Assembly: GCA_029245955.1 (NCBI GenBank)
Contig: JAQWOH010000079.1
Span: 1-64,000 of the forward strand
DNA length: 64,000 nucleotides
Reading direction: 5' to 3'
Source: Fuerstiella sp.
Lineage (GTDB): Bacteria > Planctomycetota > Planctomycetia > Planctomycetales > Planctomycetaceae
In this document: piece by piece, positions 47,481 through 57,609 of the stretch
Numbering within the stretch: position 1 is the stretch's first letter
How the letters are laid out: the number at the start of each line of letters is the position of its first letter
Position numbers and translations under genes: made by a program
Notes under the pieces: generated by a model
What the model saw: only the letters and a program-made list of their open reading frames with translations
Databases searched by the model: none
What the model was told of the DNA's origin: nothing

Positions 47481-48860
47481 ATGTCAGCAAATACTTTTTC
47501 GCGACGTGATGCTCTGAAGACATCGCTCTCCACTGCAGGAGCAACCGTCGTCCTGAATCGAAGCCAGCGAGCAAAGGGATTTCTTCAGGCGAACGATCGT
47601 CCTCGTGTGGGGGCGATCGGAACAGGGAGTCGCTGGTGTCAGAAAGCAACCGGTCTGGACGGCGGGTATGGATCGGCACCCGACTTCCGCCGGTATGGCG
47701 ATTATGTGGCCGTCTGTGATGCCGATGCATTCCGTCGAGAACTCGCGACCGGTCTGGTGAAAGAGTGGACGGGCCATGTGCCGACCAGTCATCCGGATTA
47801 TCGAGCCATTCTGGACAACAATGATATCGACATCGTTCACATCTCAACGCCGGATCACTGGCACGCGAAGATTGCCATCGAAGCGATGCTGGCCGGGAAG
47901 GATGTGTATTGCGAAAAGCCGATGACCCTGACGATTGGCGAAGGGCGTCAGATCTGTGATGTTTGCCGACAGACGGGGCAGATTGTCCAGATCGGCACTC
48001 AACAGCGGAGCAACCGGAACTTTATTCGGGCCATCGCTTTGATTCGGGCCGGGCGCCTTGGTGACGTCACGAAAGCCACGGTCAGTATCGGCGGCGGTCC
48101 GACCAGTCCTGAGATCCCTACAGCCGAGTCGCCGAAGAATATCGACTGGAACCTGTGGCTGGGGCCCGCGCCGCTGACAGATTTTCGTTATCTGGCCGGT
48201 AACAACGGGGAAACCAAAAGCTGGTCACGCTGCCATTACGAATTCCGTTGGTGGTATGAATACTCCGGTGGAAAGCTGACTGACTGGGGAGCTCATCATG
48301 TCGATATTGCGACATGGGGACTGGGTAAGACAGGCACCGGACCCGTGACTGTCGACCCTTTGATGGTGAAGCATCCGGTGCCGTTCAAAGACGGTCACCC
48401 GACAGATGCCTCACGGTATAACACGGCGACCGCGTTTCTGATCAGGGCCGGTTTCGCGGATGGCAAAGAAATTGAAATTCGACACGACCGGGGAAACGGA
48501 ATTCTGTTCGAAGGTACCCAGGGACGTATCTCCGTGAATCGTGGACGACTGACGGGCAAGCCCGTTGAGGACCTGGAAAAGAATCCGCTGCCGGACGGGG
48601 CTCTGGAAGCAGCGTATAAGAACCGCCCTCTGGTTGACCACTTTCGAAATTTCTTTGAGGCGGTTGTAGCTCGCAAAGAGCCCATTTCTGATGTCTTCAG
48701 CCACCATCGCGCGCTGTCCACGTGCCATCTCGCGGGAATCGCAGCCCGGCTGAATCGAAGGGTCAAATGGGACCCGCAGGCTGAGCGGATTGTTGATGAC
48801 GAACAGGCGCAGGGCTTTGTCAGTCGTGTCCCAAGAAAAGGGTTTGAGGTTGAGGTCTAG
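47481..48860 (+). CDS. Gfo/Idh/MocA family oxidoreductase, Tat-exported
   Basis: The ATG at 47481 starts a Tat leader (SANTFSRRDALKTSLSTAGA); the frame is open from 47364 but without signals. Rossmann motif PRVGAIGTGSRWCQKATG; active-site EKP in LAGKDVYCEKPMTLTIGEG; substrate domain with RNFIRAIALIRAGRLGDVTK, NLWLGPAPLTDFRY, WWYEYSGGKLTDWGAHHVDI and FRNFFEAVVARKEPISDVFS. About 459 residues. NAD(P)-dependent oxidoreductase of sugars or related polyols, exported folded with its cofactor. Divergent to another family member; substrates are unknown. Confidence 0.92.
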   Translation: MSANTFSRRDALKTSLSTAGATVVLNRSQRAKGFLQANDRPRVGAIGTGSRWCQKATGLDGGYGSAPDFRRYGDYVAVCDADAFRRELATGLVKEWTGHVPTSHPDYRAILDNNDIDIVHISTPDHWHAKIAIEAMLAGKDVYCEKPMTLTIGEGRQICDVCRQTGQIVQIGTQQRSNRNFIRAIALIRAGRLGDVTKATVSIGGGPTSPEIPTAESPKNIDWNLWLGPAPLTDFRYLAGNNGETKSWSRCHYEFRWWYEYSGGKLTDWGAHHVDIATWGLGKTGTGPVTVDPLMVKHPVPFKDGHPTDASRYNTATAFLIRAGFADGKEIEIRHDRGNGILFEGTQGRISVNRGRLTGKPVEDLEKNPLPDGALEAAYKNRPLVDHFRNFFEAVVARKEPISDVFSHHRALSTCHLAGIAARLNRRVKWDPQAERIVDDEQAQGFVSRVPRKGFEVEV

Positions 48861-49093
48861 ACGCAGCGATTGTTCTGGCATGCCTGCGCATGCATGGCCC
48901 GCTTTCGGCCGGGAAATTGACCGGATTCCTGCGCAGCCGTACGCTGTTTGATACCTCAGTGTCCGTCCTGCCGGCGGAATCCGGAACTTCGGAGTGCAGC
49001 CACATCCGGCGCCGAAATCGAATTTTGATAGGCAATGAGTGGGCGTTCAGCTAGAATCAGACATCATCCTGTTGGCCTGCCTGAATCTGTTTC

Positions 49094-51442
49094 ATGGTTA
49101 GATTTCCTTATTCGCTGTTGTGGTCGACCGCAGTCTGGACTGTGGCCTGTACGACCGCACGAACTGACCAGCCGCCGACCGCTGCGGGAGCAGTGGCAGT
49201 CGCTGTTTCGGACAGTCCCGGCTGCTTTGGGACGAGCACATTCCGGGACTCGTGGATCAAGGTGGGGGAACGGATTTGTCTGAAATGTCATGTGTCCGGT
49301 GGTGATGCGACAGACAGTAAATTTCGGTTGCGTGATGTGTTTCGGGTTGCGGCGGCTGAACGTGCTGCGACCGTGACTCAGAATTGTGACGCATTTACGC
49401 GAATGGCACTCGCCCGTGAAGCAGACGGTCGCTCCCGATTGATCGTTAAGGCAACAGGTGGACTGGATCACGGCGGCGGCGAGGTGTTGCCGGCGGGTTC
49501 GACGGAACTTCGTGTCCTTCAGGAATTTGTTGAGAGCCTGAAACGAAAATCCCCGGAATCCCATGCTGGCGGATCGGTTGACGCTGATGATCTGACATCG
49601 TTCTTTGACGGCGTTGACATGCTGTCGCACCAGCGGTTGCTGCGCCGTGTTAGCCTGTCACTGGTCGCCCGACTGCCGAATGATTCTGAGCGACAGGCGG
49701 TGCAGTCGCACGGACTGAATGCGTTGGAAGCAGTTCTGACCACGATGATGAAAGAAGATGCTTTCTATCAGCGACTGCAGGAAGGCTTCAATGACATCTT
49801 TCTGACCCTGGGATACAACGGAAACGGTGAAGCTGTTCTGTCATACAACCATTTCCACCAGACTCGGCACTGGTATCAGAAGCACAGTCTTGATCATCTG
49901 CCTGAGAACGAACGGCAGCGAGCCAGATACAAGCTGGCTGACCAGTATCGTGAAGCATTACGCCGCGAACCGCTGGAACTTCTGCGTTACATTGTCGAAC
50001 AGAATCGGCCGTTCAGCGAGATTCTGACCGCCGACTACACGATGGTATCGCCCTACACTGCCAGAGGGTATGGAATCTTTGAGGAACTGCAGGGCCAGTT
50101 TCAGGATCCGGACGATCCCTTTGATTACATTCCCGCAAAACTGACGGCCCTGAAGCATCGGGACGGCAGTATTCAACCAACGGACGATGGTCACTACCCG
50201 CACTGCGGTGTTCTGAGCATGTTTCAGTATCTGCGCCGCTATCCCACGACGGAAACCAATCGAAACCGTTTGCGGGCGAGAATGTATTACCAGCATTTTC
50301 TGGGCGTTGACATCATGAGTCTTGCTCCGCGTGTCAGTGACGCTGCGGCGATCGACGCAGCCTATGAAGTCCCGACGCTGCAGGCGGCGGAATGCGTTGT
50401 CTGCCATCGGACGATCGATCCGGTCGCCGGGCTGTTTCAGGACTACTACAATGAAGACGGTCACTATGGTCCGCGGAAAGACGGCTGGTTCACGGACATG
50501 TTCGGCGCGGGGCGTGAGGGACTCGATTTACCTGAAGCACAACGCTGGAGGTCGCTGCAGTGGCTGGCAGAACAAACTGTGACGGATCCACGGTTTGCAA
50601 TCGCTATGGCGGAACACGTCTACTACATCCTGATGGGGCGAAATGTTGTACGGCCCCCAACCGACATTGATGATGTCGCCTTCGCGGCTCGACGACGGGC
50701 CTGCCTTGCGCAGCGTGAACTGATCGAACATGCTGCGAAGGCATTCACAGACAGCGACTTCAATCTGAAGGTGATTTTTCAGCAGCTGATTGTTTCGTCG
50801 TTCTATCGTGCCGACGGAGTATCGGCAGCGAGGCTTGATCCGCAGCGAATGGCGGAACTTGACGATGTTGGTGTTGTCAGATTGCTCAGCCCGGAACAGA
50901 TCGAACGGAAGATTGCGGCAGTGTTCGGGGAATCATGGGGACGGCTCGATAAGTCCTACGCAATTCTGTACGGCGGCATCGATTCCAGGGAAGTCACCGA
51001 ACGTCTGACAGAACCCAGCGGTGCGGTCGGAGCTCTGCAGCGAATTCTGGCGAATGACGTCGCCTGCAGGCATGTCGCAGCTGATTTTGCTCTGCCGCCG
51101 GACGAGCGACGTCTGTTTCCGGGGATTCAGCCGGATGTTGTCCCCGGTACCTCAGATGCCGCAGCAGAGAAGAAGATTCGCGGGGCGATCGTGCATCTGC
51201 ATCAGAAAATTCTTGGCCGGTACGACAGTCCCGCCGACCCCGAAGTGGATCAGACCTACCGGTTGTTCACGGGCATTGTGGAGGAAGCGAATTCCGAGGG
51301 CAAATTTCAACCGGTGGAAAGCTACTTCTGCAAAAGCAGTGGCCAGGAGGGTCCGCGCGACCCCGATTCACACTACACCATGCGCGCTTGGCGAGCCGTT
51401 GTTACATACCTGCTGCGACAACCGGACTTTCTGTATGAATGA
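49094..51442 (+). CDS. planctomycete cytochrome c-like protein with two CxxCH motifs (DUF1592/DUF1588-like layout)
   Basis: 782 residues. Signal-type leader, then IKVGERICLKCHVSGGDATD with the first haem motif CLKCH near residue 62. A long helical middle carries LLRRVSLSLVARLPNDSERQ, RPFSEILTADYTMVSPYTAR, FLGVDIMSLAPRVSDAAA and a second haem motif CVVCH in AAECVVCHRTIDPVAGLFQD near residue 434. The later part has RWRSLQWLAEQTVTDPRFAI and FNLKVIFQQLIVSSFYRADG. The arrangement resembles DUF1592/1588/1585-containing planctomycete cytochromes, but I cannot place domain borders exactly. The stop overlaps the next start (ATGA) and that gene is DUF1501-like, matching the cytochrome-DUF1501 pairing seen twice elsewhere in the window. 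Confidence 0.82.
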   Translation: MVRFPYSLLWSTAVWTVACTTARTDQPPTAAGAVAVAVSDSPGCFGTSTFRDSWIKVGERICLKCHVSGGDATDSKFRLRDVFRVAAAERAATVTQNCDAFTRMALAREADGRSRLIVKATGGLDHGGGEVLPAGSTELRVLQEFVESLKRKSPESHAGGSVDADDLTSFFDGVDMLSHQRLLRRVSLSLVARLPNDSERQAVQSHGLNALEAVLTTMMKEDAFYQRLQEGFNDIFLTLGYNGNGEAVLSYNHFHQTRHWYQKHSLDHLPENERQRARYKLADQYREALRREPLELLRYIVEQNRPFSEILTADYTMVSPYTARGYGIFEELQGQFQDPDDPFDYIPAKLTALKHRDGSIQPTDDGHYPHCGVLSMFQYLRRYPTTETNRNRLRARMYYQHFLGVDIMSLAPRVSDAAAIDAAYEVPTLQAAECVVCHRTIDPVAGLFQDYYNEDGHYGPRKDGWFTDMFGAGREGLDLPEAQRWRSLQWLAEQTVTDPRFAIAMAEHVYYILMGRNVVRPPTDIDDVAFAARRRACLAQRELIEHAAKAFTDSDFNLKVIFQQLIVSSFYRADGVSAARLDPQRMAELDDVGVVRLLSPEQIERKIAAVFGESWGRLDKSYAILYGGIDSREVTERLTEPSGAVGALQRILANDVACRHVAADFALPPDERRLFPGIQPDVVPGTSDAAAEKKIRGAIVHLHQKILGRYDSPADPEVDQTYRLFTGIVEEANSEGKFQPVESYFCKSSGQEGPRDPDSHYTMRAWRAVVTYLLRQPDFLYE

Positions 51443-51453
51443 GGGACGGCGAG

Positions 51454-52740
51454 ATGCGTCGTGATTTTTTAAAATGGTGTGCGAGCGCGGGCCTGGGACT
51501 GGCCGTGCCGACTTTCCACGGAACGGCTCCCGCGTTTGATGACGGGGACGACGTCGGCGCGTACGACGGACCTTTTTATGTAGTCTGCAATGCGTCCGGT
51601 GGATGGGACACCACATATCTGATGGATCCCAAAGGTGTGGATGGTATTAATCGTCTGTACCAGCAGGGTGATATCCTGACGCACGGTGAGCTGCACTTTG
51701 CACCGACCGCAGAACATATTTCCGAAGGGATGAGTAACGAGGACTTCTTTACAAAGTATGCCCCCGAACTGCTGGTTCTGAATGGTCTGGATTATTCCGT
51801 CAACAATCATGCGCCGTGCAGTCGCTACGTGGCCACCGGGCATCTGGACAGTCCGGCGTACCCGACGTTCGCCGCATTGGTTGCGGCCTGTCGCGGCCCC
51901 GCATGCCCGCTGGCGTTTCTGACCTTCGGCAACTATTCGGCCACGGGGAATTTGGTACCGATGGCCCGCGTGCCCTACATCCCTTCTTTAAAACTGCTGG
52001 CCAATGCCGATTCGGTGCAGGGGATTGATCGACATTCGTACCACGATGTATTTGTGAGTGACCACATCGACAGGGCATTGGCCGAGCAGCGACAGCGTCG
52101 CAAGTTGCAGCCGGTCCTGCCGCGCCGACAGCGGGCAGAAAGCATGCTGTACGCCGCCCAGTTGAATTCAAAGTCACTCGCGAGAATCACACCGCACATT
52201 CCGAAATCGATTCCCAAAGATTCCCTGTCGCAGCAGGCGGAGATTGCACTGGCGTCTTTCAAGGCGGGAGTTTGTGTTTCGGCAAATCTGACGATCGGTC
52301 AGTTCGACAGTCATCAGAAGAACGATGAAGATCAGATGAGGCTATTGCCTCGCTTCTTAAGCAGCATCGATTACCTGCTGCGTCGTGCGGAGGATCTGCA
52401 GATTCGCGAGAAGCTTATTCTGGTCATTCAAAGCGAAATGGCCCGTACGCCGACGTATAACAAGGGCAACGGCAAGGATCACTGGTCTGTCGGGTCCATG
52501 ATGTTTCTGGGGCCGGGAATTCAGGGGAATCGCGCTGTTGGCAGCACCGACAAGGGGCAGCTGCCTGTTCCGGTCAACGCTCAGACGCTGGCACTCGATC
52601 CTGAAAACGGACTGCGTATTCGGCCGGAGCACATTCATACTGCACTTCGTCAGCTGGCAGACATTGATGAGCATCCGTTCAGCCAGCAGTTCGCGTTCAA
52701 GCTGAAGGATACAGAAGTGCTTCGTGGGTTCTGGGCATAA
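51454..52740 (+). CDS. DUF1501-related Tat-exported protein
   Basis: An ATG at 51439 overlaps the upstream stop, but the ATG at 51454 has GAGGG 8 nt upstream and starts a Tat leader (MRRDFLKWCASAGLGLAVP), so I prefer it. About 428 residues. Landmarks are FYVVCNASGGWDTTYLMDPK, APELLVLNGLDYSVNNHAPC, ALASFKAGVCVSANLTIGQF, DSHQKNDEDQMRLLPRFL, LILVIQSEMARTPTYNKGNG and DHWSVGSMMFLGPGIQG. These match DUF1501: the SEMARTP..N..GKDHW segment is the counterpart of GEFGRTP...GRDHHP. Probably a sulfatase-fold hydrolase-like protein acting with the cytochrome encoded just upstream. Confidence 0.88.
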   Translation: MRRDFLKWCASAGLGLAVPTFHGTAPAFDDGDDVGAYDGPFYVVCNASGGWDTTYLMDPKGVDGINRLYQQGDILTHGELHFAPTAEHISEGMSNEDFFTKYAPELLVLNGLDYSVNNHAPCSRYVATGHLDSPAYPTFAALVAACRGPACPLAFLTFGNYSATGNLVPMARVPYIPSLKLLANADSVQGIDRHSYHDVFVSDHIDRALAEQRQRRKLQPVLPRRQRAESMLYAAQLNSKSLARITPHIPKSIPKDSLSQQAEIALASFKAGVCVSANLTIGQFDSHQKNDEDQMRLLPRFLSSIDYLLRRAEDLQIREKLILVIQSEMARTPTYNKGNGKDHWSVGSMMFLGPGIQGNRAVGSTDKGQLPVPVNAQTLALDPENGLRIRPEHIHTALRQLADIDEHPFSQQFAFKLKDTEVLRGFWA

Positions 52741-52797
52741 CTGTTGCGCAGCGTCTTTCGGCGAGCCGACGGCGTCGACCCGAATCTGACACCGGCT

Positions 52798-55044
52798 CTA
52801 CAGGTTCGGCAAGGTGGGCCGCGGCGGCTGTGGTCGCCCCACGGTCGGTGGAGACGGAGGCGGTCGTGGAACAAAGCGTTGATTCAGCTGCACACCAAAG
52901 CCATCCTTCAGTTCTCGCGCCGCCATCAAAGACCATGGTGTTCCCGGGTTGTCGTCGACGCATCGTTGCAGAACTCGTCTGGCGATGACGGCTCGGTCCT
53001 TCGACGGAGCACCGCCGCGAAGCTGATCGGTGGCCGTCAGCCAGACATGATTTGTGTCGTCATTCAGGCCGTTCATGTTGTTCAGCAAGGCATTCGTTGT
53101 GATCAGGTACTCACGCAGGCGGACGCTGACGGCAAGCAGGCGCCCGATGTTCAGGTCACACCATGCTCGCCACCGTTTCGAGTCCTCCATCCTGTACAGC
53201 TGTTCCAGCAGAGTTTCGTTCACGTCCGTTTCCAGCACGCTCATGTCTGAGTTGGTGTCAGGTTCGCCATTGGGGGAAGAGCCTGTGCGATTCTGCTGGT
53301 CGCTGTCTTCGGAAGGATTGTCCCCTGCTGGTTCCTGATTCTCGTCGCGTGCTGACGAATCATTTCGTTGGCGTTCCGGCCTGGCATTGTCCGTTCGCGC
53401 CGCGTACTCCGTTTGAGGTTGAAAAGCAGGACGACTGACAGCCGCCGCGAACACCGCGAGCGCCTTTTCCACGTCTTTAGCTGTCGCGTATGCTCGGCTG
53501 ATAGCGGGGCGGAGTCTGTTTGGCAGGGTTGTACGGCGATACTGCACGGGTTGTTCGCCGGAGAAGTCAGGGCGAAAAACGAGTGGAGGCTGACTGTACC
53601 TGGTCAGATTCGACCTCCATGTCTCAGCGGCAGACGCCAGCACGATCTGTCTGAGCGGCTGGCGGCGAAGCATGAATTCTATTTCGGCGACGGACCGATA
53701 ATCGGGCAGATAGTCTCGCACCTGTTCCAGTGGAAACGGAGAACGGTCGGCCGGGCGATCGTATATTGTGTATCGACCACCGGTTTCTCGAGAAAGTCGA
53801 GTCAAGGCATACGGGCTGAAACCACTTAACAGCGACTCGAAGTTGGAACCGCCGTACCTGGCTGAACTGCCAGGCCATGGTCCGCGAAATGATTCGTTGT
53901 AGTTCGTAGGGACGCCTCGATACCAGTACCCCAGCGACAGCTTTTGTGGAAATGAAGAGTCCGGCCCACGGTGCACAGGCAACTGATAAACTCTGTTGTC
54001 AGCGGGATGCAGAAACGACATGTGTCCCTTTTGAGCTCCCAAAACGGCCGATGGACCGATGACATCCACCCGCACATTGGCCTGCAGGCACTTTCGAATC
54101 GTGTGTTCCAGACGCAGATAGTCGTCTCCTGATTCGTCCGTCCACAGTACCAGCAGCTTCTGGCGTTCCTTTCCCCGCAACCAACGGTGCGAGTTGAACA
54201 GATTGTCCACACACCACTCGACTGACTGAAACGTATTTTCGATTCCTGAGGGATCGGCAGGAAGTCCGTAAATTGATCGCGCGACAGCTTGTGCTTTGAT
54301 GGTAGAGTCCTGGATGAGTGTAACGTCGTCGCCGAATGCAACCACGTAGTGCATCATCTTTGATGACTTATCCCGTTCCACAGATTCCAGAGTTCCGAGC
54401 AGCTGTTGAGCCAGAGCCTTGATGTCCAGTTGCATGCTCAGCGACTGATCCAGCATCCAGACGACGATGGCATCGCCGTCGGAAGCGATTGATCGAAGAT
54501 CCCCATGCAGTGCTGATGCGATCTCGTCTGTTCCTTGGGCTTCGGCAACGCGCGTTTCGCCACGGTGTTCATGTATCGGCAAAGCCGACATCAGGATCGG
54601 CACTTCAGACATCAGCACGTCATCACTGAGGTGATTCAGCGTATGCATGGCCGGCGGCAGAACACGAGGTCGCTGACGAAAACGGACACTGGAGGCGGTG
54701 ATCGGCGTTGGTGGCGGAGTGTCCACTGCGGCGGCGGCCATGGATGCGTTCGGCACAGCTGCAGCGAAGTTCGTGGTGATTTCGACGGCCGTCTGGTCAA
54801 GATTTGTGTGCGTATCTGCGGACTCAGGTGTAAAGGATGCATCAATGATGGCAACCGTCACGCCTTCTGTGAGGACCGGCAGGATCCAGGTTCCCAGAAT
54901 CACCAGGATGACGGTATGGATGCCGAGTGATGATAGAAATGGAAGGATACGCCGCCGGTGAGTTTCCTGAAACCGCGGCATTGACAGAAGCCATTGGTGG
55001 GTCGACGGCACAGGCGAGCTGGGATTTTCGTCAAGCAGGGACAT
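52798..55044 (-). CDS. VWA-domain membrane-anchored protein
   Basis: 748 residues. A hydrophobic N-terminal helix (LPFLSSLGIHTVILVILGTW) near residue 35-58 makes it membrane anchored. Residues about 190-430 form a von Willebrand factor A domain: AIVVWMLDQSLSMQLD has the MIDAS D-x-S-x-S (DQSLS) near residue 199, then VAFGDDVTLIQD, KLLVLWTDESGDDYLRLEHT and a further Asp in this region. After it are a long, polar part (NSDMSVLETDVNETLLEQLY) and a proline-rich tail (VPRPPPSPPTVGRPQPPRP). VWA proteins bind metal and partner proteins; this one probably acts in a complex on the cell surface. Its stop faces the DUF1501-related gene with about 57 bp between them (convergent). hslU ends 298 bp upstream of its start. 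Confidence 0.86.
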   Translation of the reverse strand: MSLLDENPSSPVPSTHQWLLSMPRFQETHRRRILPFLSSLGIHTVILVILGTWILPVLTEGVTVAIIDASFTPESADTHTNLDQTAVEITTNFAAAVPNASMAAAAVDTPPPTPITASSVRFRQRPRVLPPAMHTLNHLSDDVLMSEVPILMSALPIHEHRGETRVAEAQGTDEIASALHGDLRSIASDGDAIVVWMLDQSLSMQLDIKALAQQLLGTLESVERDKSSKMMHYVVAFGDDVTLIQDSTIKAQAVARSIYGLPADPSGIENTFQSVEWCVDNLFNSHRWLRGKERQKLLVLWTDESGDDYLRLEHTIRKCLQANVRVDVIGPSAVLGAQKGHMSFLHPADNRVYQLPVHRGPDSSFPQKLSLGYWYRGVPTNYNESFRGPWPGSSARYGGSNFESLLSGFSPYALTRLSRETGGRYTIYDRPADRSPFPLEQVRDYLPDYRSVAEIEFMLRRQPLRQIVLASAAETWRSNLTRYSQPPLVFRPDFSGEQPVQYRRTTLPNRLRPAISRAYATAKDVEKALAVFAAAVSRPAFQPQTEYAARTDNARPERQRNDSSARDENQEPAGDNPSEDSDQQNRTGSSPNGEPDTNSDMSVLETDVNETLLEQLYRMEDSKRWRAWCDLNIGRLLAVSVRLREYLITTNALLNNMNGLNDDTNHVWLTATDQLRGGAPSKDRAVIARRVLQRCVDDNPGTPWSLMAARELKDGFGVQLNQRFVPRPPPSPPTVGRPQPPRPTLPNL

Positions 55045-55342
55045 CGGCCGATTTCCGCGGAATCAATGATGTTCGCGAATCGATAGTGTACTGCTCTGTA
55101 ACGTGTGTGTCACGGACGCTTTAGATTGACGGACTGATTTGCGAAGTATGTCATGAATGTCCGGACGATCCAACCCGCGACCCGATTCTCAGCAACCGAC
55201 TGATACGCGAGGCAAATCGTGGCAACTGCAGACTGCCATGTCCGGCCCCTGCGAAAACCGGCTCCACCGTCACTGGTGCGGGACGCCGAGCCTGGATTCG
55301 GCGGATTTATGACATACGTTCGCGTTCCATGCCGCAGTTTGC

Positions 55343-56728
55343 CTACAACACAAAGCGGCTGAGATCTTCGTCTTTTCGAATGTCGTCGAGTTTGTCGTTA
55401 ACATAGGCTTCGTTGATCACGATGGTCTTGCGGCCACACTCCGGAGCTTCGTAGCTCACGTCTTCCAGCAGGCGTTCCATAATCGTCTGCAGACGTCGGG
55501 CTCCGATGTTCTGAGTCGTCTGGTTCACAAAGAACGCCACATCCGCGATTTCCAGCAGACCGTCGTCCGTGTACTCAACCGTAATGCCGTCGACGGCCAG
55601 CAGTTCGACATACTGCCTCGTAATCGAGCCAGACGGTTCAGTCAGAATGCGAACGAAATCGTCTTTTGTCAGGTCGCTCAATTCGACGCGAATGGGGAAT
55701 CGTCCCTGAAGTTCCGGCATCAGGTCTGAGGGGCGAGACCGATGAAACGCACCGGCAGCGATGAACATGATTTTTTCGGTGGAAACAGATCCGTATCGTG
55801 TCTGCACGGATGTGCCTTCAACAATGGGAAGCAGATCCCGCTGCACGCCCTGCCGACTGACGTCCGCAGACTTACTGCCTTCGCCGCCACTGCAGACCTT
55901 GTCGATCTCGTCGATGAAAACAATGCCGGTTTCTTCGACTCGACGGATGGCCTCTTCCTGAATGCTGTCCTTATCGAGCAGGGTTTCCACTTCCTGCTCA
56001 TGCAGGACGCGGCGGGCATCTTCAACGGACAGTCTGCGTGACGTACTCTGTTTGGGCATCATCTTGTCCAGCATGCCCTGCAGGTCCATGTCCATCTGCT
56101 CCATTCCACCCATGTTCGTGAGAACCTGGACAGGTGAGCTCCGCTGTTCCGTGGACAGTTCGACCATTCGGTCTTCCAGTTTTCCGTCTCGCAGCATGTC
56201 TCGAAATTTTTCAACCGTTCGCAGGTGTTTGGCATGCTGTGATTCAGAGTCTTCCGCGTCTTCGTCGGCTGAGGAAAATGACGACGATGGCTCAAATGGT
56301 ACCAACAATTCCAGCAAACGGTCTTCGACGCCACGTTTTGCTTCCTCTTCGACATCGGCGCGTTTTGCCGTGCGGACCAGTCCGATGGCAGCTTCCACAA
56401 GGTCTCGAATGACACTTTCCACATCGCGACCATAGTAGCCGACTTCAGTGTACTTGGTTGCCTCCACTTTGATGAACGGAGCCTGCGTCAGCTTGGCCAG
56501 TCGACGAGTGATTTCGGTCTTGCCAACTCCCGTTGGTCCGATCATCAGGATATTGCGTGGTGTAACTTCCTTACGCATTTCGTCAGAAAGATTCTGCCAC
56601 CGCCAGCGATTTCGAAGGGCGACGGCGACCGCGCGTTTGGCGCTGTCCTGTCCGACGATGTGCTCACTGAGTTTTTCGACGACCTGACCAGGTGTCAAAG
56701 CGTTCAAGTCTTCAGACATGTTATTCAA
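55343..56728 (-). CDS. hslU: HslU, ATPase subunit of the HslUV protease
   Basis: 461 residues, normal length for HslU/ClpY. Walker A GPTGVGKT at residues 64-71, Walker B with IVFIDEIDKVCSG near residue 270, sensor/arginine-finger regions in ELQGRFPIRVELSDL and NIGARRLQTIMERLLED, and the characteristic C-terminal end DLSRFVL, which docks into HslV. The insertion (I) domain between the Walker boxes is acidic and shorter on conserved sequence than in E. coli. It unfolds substrates and feeds them into HslV in the cytoplasm. It follows hslV with about 185 bp in between, in the usual order hslV-hslU. A second ATG at codon 4 is possible as the start. Confidence 0.97.
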   Translation of the reverse strand: MNNMSEDLNALTPGQVVEKLSEHIVGQDSAKRAVAVALRNRWRWQNLSDEMRKEVTPRNILMIGPTGVGKTEITRRLAKLTQAPFIKVEATKYTEVGYYGRDVESVIRDLVEAAIGLVRTAKRADVEEEAKRGVEDRLLELLVPFEPSSSFSSADEDAEDSESQHAKHLRTVEKFRDMLRDGKLEDRMVELSTEQRSSPVQVLTNMGGMEQMDMDLQGMLDKMMPKQSTSRRLSVEDARRVLHEQEVETLLDKDSIQEEAIRRVEETGIVFIDEIDKVCSGGEGSKSADVSRQGVQRDLLPIVEGTSVQTRYGSVSTEKIMFIAAGAFHRSRPSDLMPELQGRFPIRVELSDLTKDDFVRILTEPSGSITRQYVELLAVDGITVEYTDDGLLEIADVAFFVNQTTQNIGARRLQTIMERLLEDVSYEAPECGRKTIVINEAYVNDKLDDIRKDEDLSRFVL

Positions 56729-56913
56729 TTGGTGTGGAGTTAGAGTTCATCAGAAAGATAGTACCGGTCTGATACGACCGGCGATTGGGAGTGACGCATC
56801 GGCCCGGACATTCGTTGCGGAGTGTCGACTGCAGCGTTACATCAGATATGCCGGAGTTTCTTGCAACCGTCCGCCCGGAGTTTCCGTAACCGGTTCAAAG
56901 AGCGGATTCACAG

Positions 56914-57480
56914 TCACGTTGCCGACCCCAGCTCTTCAATAATAATGTTAGTGTTGGTGTAGATGTCGATTTCTGCTGCTACCGCCAGTGACTCACGTAC
57001 GATTTGTTCCGCGGAAAGATCAGAGTGCTTTGCCAGGGCTTTGGCGGCAGACGTGGCGTACGGCCCGCCGGACCCGATACCCACAACACCGTCGGTCGGC
57101 TGAACGACGTCGCCCTGCCCGGTCAGCAGCAGCGAAATTTCCGCGTCAGCGACAATCATCATGGCTTCCAGTTTCCGCAGTGCCCGGTCTGTGCGCCAGT
57201 CTCGAGCCAGTTCCGTTGCTGCACGAGCGATGTTGCCCGGGTAGTCCTTCACTTTTTCTTCGAACCGTTCCATCAGGGCGAACGCATCTGCAGTCGACCC
57301 GGCAAAACCAACCAGCACCTTGCCGTCCAGCATTCGACGGAGCTTCTTGGTGTCCGACTTCATGATTGTGTTGCCGTACGTTACCTGGCCATCGGCCCCC
57401 AGAACAATTCTGCCTTTGTGGCGCACAGCAAGAACCGTTGTGGATCTCCAGCGAGGTCTGTCATCAGCGATGTTTGGCAT
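56914..57480 (-). CDS. hslV: HslV, proteolytic subunit of the HslUV protease
   Basis: 188 residues. After a short leader (MPNIADDRPRWRS) the mature protein starts at TTVLAVRHKGRIVLGADGQV, where the first Thr (residue 14) is the N-terminal nucleophile. GNTIMKSDTKKLRRMLDGKV and GFAGSTADAFALMERFEEKV are the conserved HslV core and GSGGPYATSAAKAL lies near the C-terminus. The leader of 13 residues, longer than the single Met of E. coli HslV, requires processing to expose the Thr; this is usual in planctomycete and some other HslV proteins. Adjacent hslU encodes its ATPase partner. Function: cytoplasmic two-component protease. Confidence 0.97.
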   Translation of the reverse strand: MPNIADDRPRWRSTTVLAVRHKGRIVLGADGQVTYGNTIMKSDTKKLRRMLDGKVLVGFAGSTADAFALMERFEEKVKDYPGNIARAATELARDWRTDRALRKLEAMMIVADAEISLLLTGQGDVVQPTDGVVGIGSGGPYATSAAKALAKHSDLSAEQIVRESLAVAAEIDIYTNTNIIIEELGSAT

Positions 57481-57609
57481 GTTGGGAGTTGCGTTAAGGT
57501 GAGGTGCACGTGGAGACGGGACTTTTATCAGGTCGACGTTGAGACCTCAAACTGATGTCGCAACCCTTTTCTGATAAGTGCAGGTAATCGTCCGTTCGGT
57601 AAGTCCTGG